DNA of 64,000 bases from Promicromonospora panici (lineage in GTDB: Bacteria > Actinomycetota > Actinomycetes > Actinomycetales > Cellulomonadaceae), in NCBI RefSeq assembly GCF_900608595.1, contig NZ_UWYY01000017.1, positions 62,001 to 126,000 of the forward strand. Direction: 5' to 3'. The translations under genes and the position numbers were made by a program. Positions within the stretch are counted from its first letter, which is position 1. Each line of letters begins with the position of its first letter. Shown piece after piece: positions 47,504 through 55,848 of the stretch. Below the pieces are notes generated by a model. The model worked only from the letters and a program-made list of their open reading frames with translations, was not told where the DNA came from and ran no database searches.

Positions 47504-47908
47504 ATGCCTCCCAAGACTCGCGCCGCCGCCGGCCGCAAGCCGCGCCGCAAGGACAAGAAGAACGTCCCGCTCGGCCAGGCGCACATCAAGTCCACGTTCA
47601 ACAACACGATCATCTCGATCACCGACCCGTCCGGCGCCGTGGTGTCGTGGGCGTCCGCAGGCCACGTCGGCTTCAAGGGCTCCCGCAAGTCCACCCCGTA
47701 CGCCGCGCAGATGGCAGCCGAGTCGGCCGCTCGCCGCGCGCAGGAGCACGGCGTCAAGAAGGTCGACGTCTTCGTGAAGGGCCCGGGTTCCGGTCGCGAG
47801 ACCGCCATCCGCTCGCTCCAGGCGACCGGCCTCGAGGTCGGCTCGATCCAGGACGTGACGCCCCAGGCGCACAACGGCTGCCGCCCCCCGAAGCGTCGCC
47901 GCGTCTGA
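47504..47908 (+). CDS. rpsK: 30S ribosomal protein S11
   Basis: Platform protein near the Shine-Dalgarno helix, 134 residues. HIKSTFNNTIISITDPSGAV, GPGSGRETAIRSLQATGLEV and the C-terminal THNGCRPPKRRRV-like QAHNGCRPPKRRRV are present. ATG 47504 follows AGGAG. rpoA follows directly; rpsD (S4), found here in mycobacteria and E. coli, is absent. Confidence 0.98.
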   Translation: MPPKTRAAAGRKPRRKDKKNVPLGQAHIKSTFNNTIISITDPSGAVVSWASAGHVGFKGSRKSTPYAAQMAAESAARRAQEHGVKKVDVFVKGPGSGRETAIRSLQATGLEVGSIQDVTPQAHNGCRPPKRRRV

Positions 47909-48093
47909 TGTTTGTCGCGGCGCGGTGCGTCCGCACTGCCTTCGGGCCGTGGGACCGCACCGCGACCGCGACGTCCGCCCACCCCTTGCGGTGGGCACCT
48001 TCGCCCGGACGGTGACAGAGATCCGCCCGGGCCGCGAGAGATCGCATGCCGTGATGCGTCATATAGCGGACGCACACTGAAAGGACACCCACA

Positions 48094-49110
48094 GTGCTCA
48101 TCGCACAGCGCCCCACGCTGACCGAAGAGGTCATCTCGGAGAGCCGTTCCCGCTTCTCCATCGAGCCGCTCGAGCCTGGCTTCGGCTACACGCTCGGCAA
48201 CTCGATGCGTCGCACCCTGCTGTCGTCCATCCCGGGCGCGGCCGTCACGTCCATCCGTATCGACGGTGTGCTGCACGAGTTCAGCACCGTGTCGGGCGTG
48301 AAGGAGGACGTCACCGAGATCATCCTCAACATCAAGAACCTCGTCGTCTCCTCGGAGAACGACGAGCCCGTCGTGATGTACCTGCGCAAGCAGGGCGCCG
48401 GCATCGTGACCGCCGCGGACATCGTTCCGCCGGCGGGGGTCGAGGTCCACAACCCCGACCTGCACATCGCCACCCTCAACGACAAGGGCAAGCTCGAGAT
48501 CGAGCTGACCGTCGAGCGGGGTCGTGGGTACGTGTCCGCCGCGCAGAACAAGCAGTTCGACGCGGAGATCGGGCGCATCCCGGTTGACTCGATCTACTCG
48601 CCGGTCCTCAAGGTCACGTACAAGGTCGAGGCCACCCGAGTCGAGCAGCGCACCGACTTCGACAAGCTCATCGTCGACGTCGAGACCAAGCAGGCGATCA
48701 CGCCTCGCGACGCGCTCGCATCGGCTGGCAAGACCCTGGTCGAGCTGTTCGGCCTGGCACGTGAGCTGAACGTCGAGGCCGAGGGCATCGAGATCGGCCC
48801 GTCGCCGACGGACACCGCGCTGGCCGCGGACCTGGCGCTGCCGATCGAGGAGCTCAACCTCACCATCCGTTCGTACAACTGCCTCAAGCGCGAGGGCATC
48901 CACCAGGTGGGCGAGCTCGTGGCTCGCAGCGAGGCGGACCTGCTCGACATCCGCAACTTCGGTGCCAAGTCGATCACCGAGGTCAAGGAGAAGCTGGCCG
49001 AGCTCGGCCTCAGCCTCAAGGACTCGCCGCTGGACTTCGATCCGGCCGGCGCTTCGTACTTCGAGGGTGGCGACTCCGCGGCCTACAGCGGCGACGAGCA
49101 GTCGTACTGA
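48094..49110 (+). CDS. rpoA: DNA-directed RNA polymerase subunit alpha
   Basis: Assembly platform and UP-element reader, 338 residues. N-terminal domain starts LIAQRPTLTEEVISESRSRF with GFGYTLGNSMRRTLLSSIPG; the C-terminal domain (about 255-315) has PIEELNLTIRSYNCLKREGI and ARSEADLLDIRNFGAKSITE. GTG 48094 has AAAGGA upstream. The 185-base gap before it contains a CCCACC/GGTGGG hairpin but no gene. Confidence 0.98.
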   Translation: MLIAQRPTLTEEVISESRSRFSIEPLEPGFGYTLGNSMRRTLLSSIPGAAVTSIRIDGVLHEFSTVSGVKEDVTEIILNIKNLVVSSENDEPVVMYLRKQGAGIVTAADIVPPAGVEVHNPDLHIATLNDKGKLEIELTVERGRGYVSAAQNKQFDAEIGRIPVDSIYSPVLKVTYKVEATRVEQRTDFDKLIVDVETKQAITPRDALASAGKTLVELFGLARELNVEAEGIEIGPSPTDTALAADLALPIEELNLTIRSYNCLKREGIHQVGELVARSEADLLDIRNFGAKSITEVKEKLAELGLSLKDSPLDFDPAGASYFEGGDSAAYSGDEQSY

Positions 49111-49165
49111 CGTCCCGCGTCCGGCCTAGGCCGGACGCGCGGAACCACTTCCAAGGAGACAAGTA

Positions 49166-49735
49166 ATGCCTACCCCCACCAAGGGTCCGCGGCTCGGCGG
49201 TAGCCCGGCTCACGAGCGCCTGATTCTCGCGAACCTGTCGACCTCCCTCTTCGAGCACGGCCGCATCACGACCACGGAGACGAAGGCCAAGCGCCTGCGT
49301 CCCCTGGCTGAGCGTCTGATCACGTTCGCGAAGAAGGGCGACCTGTCCGCCCGTCGCCGCGTGCTCACCGTCGTGCGTGACAAGGGCGTGGTACACACGC
49401 TCTTCACCGAGATCGCCCCGGCCATGGCCGAGCGCAACGGTGGCTACACGCGCATCACCAAGATCGGCACCCGCAAGGGCGACAACGCGCCGATGGCGGT
49501 CATCGAGCTCATCACCGAGCCCGTGAGCCCCAAGCAGGCCGTCGTCAAGGAGGCCACGAAGGCCGCCGAGAAGGCCGCCCCCGCGGCCGAGGCGCCCGTC
49601 GAGGACGCCGTCGTCGAGGACGCCCCGGTCGAGGACGTCACCGACGCCCCGGCCGAGGACGTCACCGACGCCCCGGCCGAGGACGCCGCCGAGGCGTCCG
49701 CAAACGAGAGCACCGAGGAGAAGAAGGAGGCCTGA
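49166..49735 (+). CDS. rplQ: 50S ribosomal protein L17 with acidic repeat tail
   Basis: Tunnel-exit protein, 189 residues. The core (1-120) shows GPRLGGSPAHERLILANLST, ITTTETKAKRLRPLAERLI and YTRITKIGTRKGDNAPMAVI. From about 125 follows an Ala/Glu/Asp tail with repeats of VEDVTDAPAED, encoded by two identical 24-base units (49634-49657 and 49658-49681). Such tails are common in actinobacterial L17. Last gene of the cluster; a large terminator follows. Confidence 0.97.
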   Translation: MPTPTKGPRLGGSPAHERLILANLSTSLFEHGRITTTETKAKRLRPLAERLITFAKKGDLSARRRVLTVVRDKGVVHTLFTEIAPAMAERNGGYTRITKIGTRKGDNAPMAVIELITEPVSPKQAVVKEATKAAEKAAPAAEAPVEDAVVEDAPVEDVTDAPAEDVTDAPAEDAAEASANESTEEKKEA

Positions 49736-49750
49736 GCCTCTTTCTCCCCT

Positions 49751-49805
49751 GCACGACGCCGGGCCGCACCTTCCGCACGGAGGGTGCGGCCCGGCGCCGT
49801 CGTGC
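49751..49805 (+). terminator. Terminator of the rpoA-rplQ transcript
   Basis: A 20-base arm (49751-49770) pairs with 49783-49805, with a 3-base bulge and an 11-base loop. Very GC-rich, no T-run. Confidence 0.8.
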
Positions 49806-49815
49806 GTAAGCCGCC

Positions 49816-49882
49816 TTGGTTGTGAGCGTGATCGTTGCGCCCAAAACGGGCGCGTAGCAGCAAAGATCACGCTCACAACCAA
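49816..49882. repeat. 67-bp nested palindrome between convergent genes
   Basis: Perfect 18-base arms (49816-49833, TTGGTTGTGAGCGTGATC, with 49865-49882) enclose a second hairpin GCGCCC-AAAAC-GGGCGC (49837-49853). It separates rplQ from the convergent ROK gene, whose stop is 7 bases away. Reads as a bidirectional terminator or REP-like element; its sequence is unrelated to the 16-bp-period arrays. Confidence 0.82.
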
Positions 49883-49888
49883 TGTGGG

Positions 49889-50647
49889 TCAGGAGGGCGG
49901 GAGGTCCCAGGCTCGCGCGCCGCCCACCAGGGCCGCGGAGTTCGGGACGATGACGACGTCGTCGCCCAGACGAGCGAGGGCCGACGGCGTGATGCGGCGC
50001 GAGTTGCCCCCGCCGATGTAGAGCCGGTCCCAGTGGAAGACGGGCCGCAGCCCGTCGACGACGGTCACCACCCGCCGGGACCACAGCCCGTCGCCGAGCC
50101 GGCGCCGTTCCGGCTCGCCGATGTACTGGTCGTACGTCAGGCTGCGCCGCACGGGGGCGTGCGACCACTCGAGGTGGGGAGCGATGCGCCCGCCGTGGAA
50201 CATCGCCGTCCCCAGGCCGGTCCCGAGCGTGATCACGAGCTCGAGGCCCGACGCAGCGACGACTCCCGCGCCGTGCACCTCCGCGTCGTTCAGGACGAGC
50301 GCCGGCAGGCCGAGGGCATCGGCGACCGCCGCGCGCATGTCGAAGTTGTGCCACGCGTCCGCGAGGGCGGGAACCACGCGCGAGCGCGGTCCGGAACGGG
50401 TGATGTAGTGCGGCGTGTGCACCACGACGCCGCTCCGGATCATGCCGGGGAGCCCGACCGTGACCCGTGAGGCCGCGGGCAGGTCGGTGGCGATCTTGGC
50501 GATCGTGTCGACGAGCAGCTCAGGCGGGAGCGGGTACGGCGTCGGCACGCGGACCGGGGAAGCGTGTGCGGTGCCGGAGCTGTCGAGGACGGCGGCCTTG
50601 ATCCCGCCGCCACCGCAGTCCACAGCCAGCGTAAGGGTGTCTGCCAT
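49889..50647 (-). CDS. ROK-family sugar kinase, polyphosphate-glucokinase-like
   Basis: Probable ATP- or polyphosphate-dependent glucokinase, 252 residues. Phosphate motif LAVDCGGGGIKAAVLDSSG (8-26), GLPGMI, NDAEVHGAG with the catalytic Asp region, TLGTGLGTAMFHGG adenosine motif and YIGGGNSRRI near the C-terminus follow the ROK pattern. It is a single-domain kinase with no HTH, so not a ROK repressor. ATG 50647 begins just before the phosphate motif; TACAGT ends 6 bases upstream and there is no Shine-Dalgarno, so the mRNA may be leaderless. Divergent from truA. Confidence 0.78.
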   Translation of the reverse strand: MADTLTLAVDCGGGGIKAAVLDSSGTAHASPVRVPTPYPLPPELLVDTIAKIATDLPAASRVTVGLPGMIRSGVVVHTPHYITRSGPRSRVVPALADAWHNFDMRAAVADALGLPALVLNDAEVHGAGVVAASGLELVITLGTGLGTAMFHGGRIAPHLEWSHAPVRRSLTYDQYIGEPERRRLGDGLWSRRVVTVVDGLRPVFHWDRLYIGGGNSRRITPSALARLGDDVVIVPNSAALVGGARAWDLPPS

Positions 50648-50695
50648 GAAGTCACTGTACGAACCCTGGCGCGCGAATCGGAGAGGATAGCTGGC

Positions 50696-51604
50696 GTGAA
50701 CGAGTTCATCAGGGTCCGTCTCGACCTTGCCTACGACGGAACGGACTTCGCCGGCTGGGCGCGCCAGCCCGGCCTGCGCACCGTGGAGGGCGCCCTCGAG
50801 ACCGGCCTTGCGCGCGTCTTGCGCAGTGAGCAGCTCGGCCTGCCGACGCCCCGGTTCACGGTGGCCGGGCGGACCGACTCGGGCGTCCACGCACGCGGCC
50901 AGGTGGCGCACGTCGACATCGAGGCGGGCGCCTGGGCCGCGCTGCCGGGGCGCCCCGGGCGGTCCAGCCGTACCCCGGCGGAAGCGCTGGTCTCCCGCCT
51001 GTCAGGCGTGCTGCCCGCCGACGTCGTTGTCCGCGCGGCCGTGCCCGCGCCCGCGGGCTTCGACGCGCGCTTCTCCGCGTTGCGCCGCCGGTACACCTAC
51101 CGGATCGCCGACGCGCCCGGCCTGCGCGACCCCCTGCGCCGTCGGCACGTCCTGTGGACCCGCAAGCCGCTCGACGTCGCCGCGATGGACGACGCCGTCC
51201 GTCCGCTCACCGGGGTGCGCGACTTCGCCTCGTACTGCAAGCCCCGCCCCGGTGCGACGACCATCCGTGAGCTGCAGCGGATCGCCTGGGAGCGGCCAGT
51301 CGACGGACCCGACGCCGGGCTCGCGGTCGGGCACGTGGTCGCGGACGCGTTCTGTCACAACATGGTGCGCGCCCTCGTCGGCGCGTCGATTGCCGTGGGG
51401 GAGGGACGCCGCCCGACGAGCTGGCCCGCAGAGCTCCTGGCGAGCCGGCGCCGGGACGCGGGCGTCTTCGTGGTGCCGCCGGAGGGCCTGTGCCTCGAGG
51501 AGATCACGTTCCCGCCGGACGCCGAGCTCGCGCTTCGCGCGGACGCCGTCCGGGCGAAGCGCATGGACGAGGACGTCTGGGACGACACCACCGCCGCGAG
51601 GTAG
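50696..51604 (+). CDS. truA: tRNA pseudouridine(38-40) synthase TruA
   Basis: Modifies U38-U40 of the tRNA anticodon arm; 302 residues. Catalytic D61 in VAGRTDSGVHARGQVAHVD; N-terminal RLDLAYDGTDFAGWARQPG; RRYTYRI and FCHNMVRALVGA are present. GTG 50696 has GAGAGGA 8 bases upstream; the frame from 50564 is not supported. Its final codons and TAG stop fall inside the first unit of the downstream repeat array. Confidence 0.95.
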   Translation: MNEFIRVRLDLAYDGTDFAGWARQPGLRTVEGALETGLARVLRSEQLGLPTPRFTVAGRTDSGVHARGQVAHVDIEAGAWAALPGRPGRSSRTPAEALVSRLSGVLPADVVVRAAVPAPAGFDARFSALRRRYTYRIADAPGLRDPLRRRHVLWTRKPLDVAAMDDAVRPLTGVRDFASYCKPRPGATTIRELQRIAWERPVDGPDAGLAVGHVVADAFCHNMVRALVGASIAVGEGRRPTSWPAELLASRRRDAGVFVVPPEGLCLEEITFPPDAELALRADAVRAKRMDEDVWDDTTAAR

Positions 51605-51714
51605 AACTGTGGCGAGATAGAACCGCAGCGAACCTGCGGTTCTACCTCGCCCTGGTTCTTCCTCGCCACGGTTCTTCCTCGCCACGGTTCTACCTCGCCA
51701 CGGTTCTACCTCGG
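51596..51714. repeat. Inverted array of 16-bp-period repeats between truA and DUF5709
   Basis: Two units GCGAGRTAGAAC (51596, 51612) face five units in the other orientation, GTTCTWCCTCGS (51639, 51655, 51671, 51687, 51703). Each 12-base unit is followed by a 4-base spacer, often CACG, giving an exact 16-base period. The central units form a 17-base stem around CGAAC. Related arrays occur at 60843-60961 and, as one pair, at 27558-27647. Confidence 0.9.
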
Positions 51715-51723
51715 CGGGGTGGG

Positions 51724-52149
51724 TCAGGGCTCCTCTACCCAGTGGACGGCGGCCTCCTCGGCGCTCGCTCCCGCGCCGTCGATGCCCTCGTCGATGCCGT
51801 ACAGGTCGTTCTCGCGGTTGCCGTCCTCGCGGGCGTAGCTGCCGGGGTCGGCGTCGGGGTCGGAGACGAGCCGTCCGGCCCGCGACGTGTCGGCGCGGTC
51901 GAGCGGGTCGGCCTGCCAGATGTCCGGCTCCTCCTCATTGAGTCGCTGGTCCATCGGCTCGCCGTGCCGCTCCTCCCACGAGGTCTCGCCCCAGTGGTTC
52001 TTGCGGGGGCGGTCGGGCGGCGAGTAGCCCTCGTCGAGGAGGTCCTTGGTACCCCGGCTGTACAGGGCGTCCTCGGACGACAGCTGGTCGGTATCGCCTT
52101 CGGCGATCCCGTCCGGTCCTGGCATGGTGGCTGGGGTTTCCTCGGTCAT
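51724..52149 (-). CDS. DUF5709 family protein
   Basis: Function unknown; 141 residues, strongly acidic, soluble. The segment DQLSSEDALYSRGTKDLLDE, GYSPPDRPRKNHWGET and the MDQRLNEEEPD motif are those of the actinobacterial DUF5709 family; the C-terminal half repeats Asp/Glu/Gly-rich turns. ATG 52149 follows GGTAGGA. Convergent with truA, with the repeat array between. Confidence 0.8.
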   Translation of the reverse strand: MTEETPATMPGPDGIAEGDTDQLSSEDALYSRGTKDLLDEGYSPPDRPRKNHWGETSWEERHGEPMDQRLNEEEPDIWQADPLDRADTSRAGRLVSDPDADPGSYAREDGNRENDLYGIDEGIDGAGASAEEAAVHWVEEP

Positions 52150-52241
52150 GTTCCTACCGTGACACCAGTTCGGCGCAGACGCCAGAGGCCGGACGTGTCC
52201 AACATCATGGTCGCCGATCCGCCCTGGTGACCCGCTTCGCT

Positions 52242-52271
52242 TTGACCCCCGGGGAAGCCGCCAGGTACTCT
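52242..52271 (+). promoter_or_regulatory. Sigma-A promoter for rplM-rpsI
   Basis: TTGACC, 18-base spacer, TACTCT, resembling the rpsL promoter. The leader of about 155 bases to rplM contains no gene. Confidence 0.6.
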
Positions 52272-52432
52272 AATGAGTCGTTGTGCTTTGTCACGACGTC
52301 CTGCGTCAACACCGAGCCCACTCGCGTGCCGACGAACGGCCCGGACGTCACTCTGACCCCCGCGCACAACGACCTGACTCTTCGGGCGCTGCTTCTCGCC
52401 CGACGACACCGAAAACGAAAAGGTTACGAACC

Positions 52433-52882
52433 GTGCGTACGTACACCCCCAAGCCCGGCGACGTCCAGCGCGACTGGTACGTCATCGACGCGACCGACGT
52501 CGTCCTGGGCCGCCTGGCAAGCCAGGTCGCCACATTGCTGCGCGGGAAGCACAAGCCGACTTTCGCCCCGCACGTCGACGGTGGTGACTTCGTCATCATC
52601 ATCAACGCGGACAAGGTCGCGCTGAGCGGCAACAAGCGTGAGACCAAGATGGCCTACCGCCACTCGGGTTACCCGGGCGGCCTCACTGCCACCCCGTACG
52701 GCGAGTTCCTGGACACCAAGCCGGAGCGCGCCATCGAGAAGGCCGTGCGCGGCATGATCCCCAAGACCTCGCTCGGTCGGACGCAGATGACCCACCTGAA
52801 GGTCTACGCAGGCTCTGAGCACCCGCACACGGCGCAGCAGGCCAAGCCGTTCGAGATCACCCAGGTTTCGCAGCAGGCCTGA
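52433..52882 (+). CDS. rplM: 50S ribosomal protein L13
   Basis: Early-assembly protein, 149 residues. DWYVIDATDVVLGRLASQVA, LRGKHKPTFAPHVDGGDFV and RAIEKAVRGMIPKTSLGR are conserved. GTG 52433 has AAAAGG upstream; the frame from 52283 is leader. Forms the usual pair with rpsI, 43 bases downstream. Confidence 0.97.
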   Translation: MRTYTPKPGDVQRDWYVIDATDVVLGRLASQVATLLRGKHKPTFAPHVDGGDFVIIINADKVALSGNKRETKMAYRHSGYPGGLTATPYGEFLDTKPERAIEKAVRGMIPKTSLGRTQMTHLKVYAGSEHPHTAQQAKPFEITQVSQQA

Positions 52883-52925
52883 GGCCGCTGCCGGATCGCA
52901 ACGCGAAGGACGCGAGGACATCACA

Positions 52926-53411
52926 GTGGCCGAGACCACCGTCGACATCGAGCAGGGCGCAGAGACGCCCAGCAACTACACCACCGAGACTGCTGCGCCG
53001 GCAACGCGCGGTTCGTCCATCACCGCTCCGGCTCAGGCCCTCGGGCGCCGCAAGGAGGCAGTGGCGCGCGTGCGCCTCGTCCCCGGCACCGGCACCTGGA
53101 AGATCAACGGCCGCACCCTCGAGGAGTACTTCCCGAACAAGGTGCACCAGCAGCTGGTCAACAGCCCGCTGAACCTGGTCGAGGTCGAGGGACGCTTCGA
53201 CGTCATCGCCCGTATCACGGGTGGTGGCACGTCGGGCCAGGCCGGCGCGCTGCGCCTGGGCATCGCCCGTGCGCTGAACGCCATTGACGAGGACGCCAAC
53301 CGCGCCGAGCTCAAGAAGGCCGGCTTCCTCCGCCGCGACGACCGCAAGGTCGAGCGCAAGAAGGCCGGTCTGAAGAAGGCCCGTAAGGCTCCGCAGTACT
53401 CGAAGCGCTGA
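52926..53411 (+). CDS. rpsI: 30S ribosomal protein S9
   Basis: P-site contacting protein, 161 residues. An extension of about 36 residues (Thr/Ala-rich) precedes the core ALGRRKEAVARVRLVPGTG; GGGTSGQAGALRLGIARAL and the C-terminal KARKAPQYSKR, whose last residues touch P-site tRNA, are present. GTG start. Followed by a hairpin terminator. Confidence 0.97.
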   Translation: MAETTVDIEQGAETPSNYTTETAAPATRGSSITAPAQALGRRKEAVARVRLVPGTGTWKINGRTLEEYFPNKVHQQLVNSPLNLVEVEGRFDVIARITGGGTSGQAGALRLGIARALNAIDEDANRAELKKAGFLRRDDRKVERKKAGLKKARKAPQYSKR

Positions 53412-53428
53412 TCTCAGCGCTCGGCCGG

Positions 53429-53472
53429 ATGGCCCCGCCGAACAGTATCGACACTGTTCAGCGGGGTCATCC
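53429..53472 (+). terminator. Terminator after rpsI
   Basis: Long hairpin: GATGGCCCCGC...AACAGT (53429-53447) with ACTGTT...GCGGGGTCATC (53454-53472) and a six-base loop, two small mismatches. No strong T-run. Confidence 0.68.
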
Positions 53473-53536
53473 GCATTTCAGCCCGGGGATCGGACGCCGC
53501 TACGGTGGGGATCCGAACGATCTGAGGAGAAGCGGT

Positions 53537-54901
53537 ATGGGCAGGCTGTTCGGCACCGACGGGGTTCGGGGTCTCGCCAACAAGGACATCACGGCGGAGC
53601 TGGCGCTGGAGCTGGGCGCCGCGGCCGCGCGGGTGCTGACCGCGCAGGGTGAGCTGCTGGGCCCGCGTCCGCGGGCCGTCGTCGGCCGGGACACGCGGGC
53701 GTCGGGTGAGTTCCTCGCGGGCGCCGTCGCCGCGGGCCTCGCGTCGGCGGGCGTCGACGTGGTGATGCTCAACGTGCTGCCCACGCCCGCGCTGGCCTAT
53801 CTGGTGACCGAGCTGGAGGCCGACCTCGGCGTCATGGTCTCCGCCTCGCACAACCCGATGCCGGACAACGGCATCAAGTTCTTCGCCCGCGGAGGGCTCA
53901 AGCTCGACGACGCCGTCGAGGACGCCATCCAGGCCACGCTCGGCGACGACTGGGAGCGGCCCACGGGCGCCGACGTCGGACGCATCCGCACGGACGGCCA
54001 GGCGGCCGCCGTGCGCTACGTGCGGCACCTGACCGACAGCGTCGGCACCACCCCTGACCACCGGCCTCTCGAGGGCCTGCGGATCGCCCTGGACTGCGCC
54101 AACGGCGCCGCGAGCGAGGTGGGTCCGGAGGCGCTGCGCGCCGCGGGCGCCGACGTCGTCGTGATGAACGCCAGCCCGGACGGCCGGAACATCAACGAGA
54201 AGTGCGGCTCCACGCACCCGGAGCAGCTCCAGGCCGTCGTCGTGGCGTCCGAGGCGGACTTCGGCGTCGCGTTCGACGGCGACGCCGACCGCTGCCTCGC
54301 CGTCGACCACACCGGCGCAATCGTGGACGGGGACCAGATCCTCGGGATCCTCGCCACCGCGCTCAAGGAGGAGGGCCGCCTGCCCGGCGACACCCTCGTG
54401 GTCACCGTGATGAGCAACCTCGGCCTGATCCTGGCCATGCGGGAGCGCGGGATCACCACCGTGCAGACCGCGGTCGGCGACCGGTACGTGCTGGAGGAGA
54501 TGCGCGCCAAGGGCTTCGGCCTGGGTGGTGAGCAGTCCGGCCACATCATCCTGGCCGACCACGCCACGACGGGCGACGGCGTCCTGTCGGCGCTGCATCT
54601 CGCTGCGCGGGTCAAGGCGTCGGGCAAGCGACTGGGTGATCTTGCGGGTGAGATCGAGCGGCTCCCGCAGACCCTCGTCAACGTGCGGGGCGTGGACAAG
54701 TCCCGCGCGGGTACCGACGAGGGTGTCCAGGCGGCCGTGACCGACGCGACGGCTCGTCTCGGAGACACCGGCCGGGTGCTGCTGCGCCAGTCCGGCACGG
54801 AGCCGCTGGTCCGCGTCATGGTCGAAGCCCCGGCGCAGGACGAGGCGGACAAGGTGGCCGAGGACCTGGCCGCCGTCGTGCGGGAGCGGCTCGCGCTGTA
54901 G
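53537..54901 (+). CDS. glmM: Phosphoglucosamine mutase
   Basis: Converts glucosamine-6-phosphate to glucosamine-1-phosphate for UDP-GlcNAc; 454 residues. N-terminal GRLFGTDGVRGLAN, active-site serine S104 in VSASHNPMPDNGIKFF, metal loop FDGDADRCLA, GGEQSGHIIL sugar loop, and phosphate loop RQSGTEPLVRVMVEA. ATG 53537 follows GAGGAG. Works one step after GlmS, encoded 2 kb downstream. Confidence 0.97.
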   Translation: MGRLFGTDGVRGLANKDITAELALELGAAAARVLTAQGELLGPRPRAVVGRDTRASGEFLAGAVAAGLASAGVDVVMLNVLPTPALAYLVTELEADLGVMVSASHNPMPDNGIKFFARGGLKLDDAVEDAIQATLGDDWERPTGADVGRIRTDGQAAAVRYVRHLTDSVGTTPDHRPLEGLRIALDCANGAASEVGPEALRAAGADVVVMNASPDGRNINEKCGSTHPEQLQAVVVASEADFGVAFDGDADRCLAVDHTGAIVDGDQILGILATALKEEGRLPGDTLVVTVMSNLGLILAMRERGITTVQTAVGDRYVLEEMRAKGFGLGGEQSGHIILADHATTGDGVLSALHLAARVKASGKRLGDLAGEIERLPQTLVNVRGVDKSRAGTDEGVQAAVTDATARLGDTGRVLLRQSGTEPLVRVMVEAPAQDEADKVAEDLAAVVRERLAL

Positions 54902-54990
54902 CAACTGTCGGTGGAGCGCCCTCGCGGTCATGGGCGGTCGCGGCGCCAGCCGTGAACGGCCCGTGAATCCTTGGGAAGCGGGGTTCTACC

Positions 54991-55024
54991 AGGGGGACCC
55001 CTGATGCCTTTCAGGGGCACCCCT
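54991..55024 (+). terminator. Hairpin downstream of glmM
   Basis: AGGGG..CCCCTGA (54991-55004) pairs with TCAGGGG..ACCCCT (55011-55024), two central mismatches. Probable terminator for glmM; the rest of the 227-base gap holds the REP-like motif listed next. Confidence 0.5.
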
Positions 55025-55079
55025 TGCGTAGGCTGGCAGCAGGCACTACGAGGTGCCGTCCCCAGCCACCCGGGTGCCA

Positions 55080-55098
55080 CCCTGAGCTTGTCGAAGGG
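55080..55098. repeat. REP-like CCTGAGCTTGTCGAAGG motif
   Basis: The imperfect palindrome CCCTGAGCTTGTCGAAGGG matches a motif seen scattered between genes in many unrelated bacteria (recognised from general knowledge, not searched). Read as protein it gives the telltale HPELVEGH. A related GTCTCGACAGGCTCGACC lies inside the palindrome after rpoC. Confidence 0.6.
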
Positions 55099-55128
55099 CA
55101 TCTTCCCGGCCGAGACTTTCGAGGTCCC

Positions 55129-55812
55129 GTGCTCGATCTGATTTCCACAGTACTGAGCGCCACCGAGGCATGGATCCTCGCGATGGCCGCCTCACCGTGG
55201 ATCTACCCGGCGATGTTCGCGTTCGCGACCATCGACGGCTTCTTCCCGCCGCTGCCGAGCGAGTCCGTGGTGATCACCCTGGCGGTCTCCGCGCACAGCA
55301 CGGGCACGCCCTGGATGTGGCTGGTGCTGGTCGCAGCCGCGGCCGGCGCCTGGGTGGGCGACCAGATCGCGTACCAGATCGGGCGAATGATCGGCACCGA
55401 CCGCGTGCCGTTCCTGCAGACGCCGCGCGGACGCCGGGCGGTGGCCTGGGCGGAGCGCGCGCTGGCCCGCCGCGGAGCCTCGTTCATCCTGGCGGCACGC
55501 TACATCCCGATCGGCCGCGTGGCCGTCAACATGACGGCGGGCGCCGTCGGCTACCCTCGCCGCCGGTTCATGGTCATCGCGTCCATCGCGGCAGTCATGT
55601 GGGCGCTGTACTCCGCCGGGATCGGCCTGGTCGCCGCGCAGTGGCTCGGCCATGAGCCGCTGCTGGCGATCGTGATCGGTGTGGTGCTGGGCGTGGCCAT
55701 GGGCTTCGTCGTCGACAAGGTGGTCGGCTGGTTCTCGCACCGGCACCTCGAGGACGAGTCCCCGGTCGACGAGTCCGACAAGAAGGTCACCGTCCCTCCG
55801 TCGGACGACTGA
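55129..55812 (+). CDS. DedA family membrane protein
   Basis: Integral membrane protein of 227 residues, SNARE-associated/DedA domain, about five membrane segments. FATIDGFFPPLPSESVVITL, AWVGDQIAYQIGRMIG and ARYIPIGRVAVNMTAGAVGY are the conserved re-entrant and arginine motifs. DedA proteins are linked to lipid-carrier flipping and membrane homeostasis. GTG 55129 follows GAGG; the longer frame from 55024 translates the REP motif and is rejected. Acidic C-terminal tail is cytoplasmic. Confidence 0.88.
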   Translation: MLDLISTVLSATEAWILAMAASPWIYPAMFAFATIDGFFPPLPSESVVITLAVSAHSTGTPWMWLVLVAAAAGAWVGDQIAYQIGRMIGTDRVPFLQTPRGRRAVAWAERALARRGASFILAARYIPIGRVAVNMTAGAVGYPRRRFMVIASIAAVMWALYSAGIGLVAAQWLGHEPLLAIVIGVVLGVAMGFVVDKVVGWFSHRHLEDESPVDESDKKVTVPPSDD

Positions 55813-55848
55813 GCGTCGGAGGACCGAGCGTCCGACGACCGGGCGGCG

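Noticed and set aside
51596..51714. 16-bp-period array as a CRISPR
   Set aside because: Spacers are only four bases and nearly identical, and units invert at the centre.
55024..55128. N-terminal extension of DedA
   Set aside because: It translates the REP motif and lacks Shine-Dalgarno; GTG 55129 has GAGG and begins the first helix.
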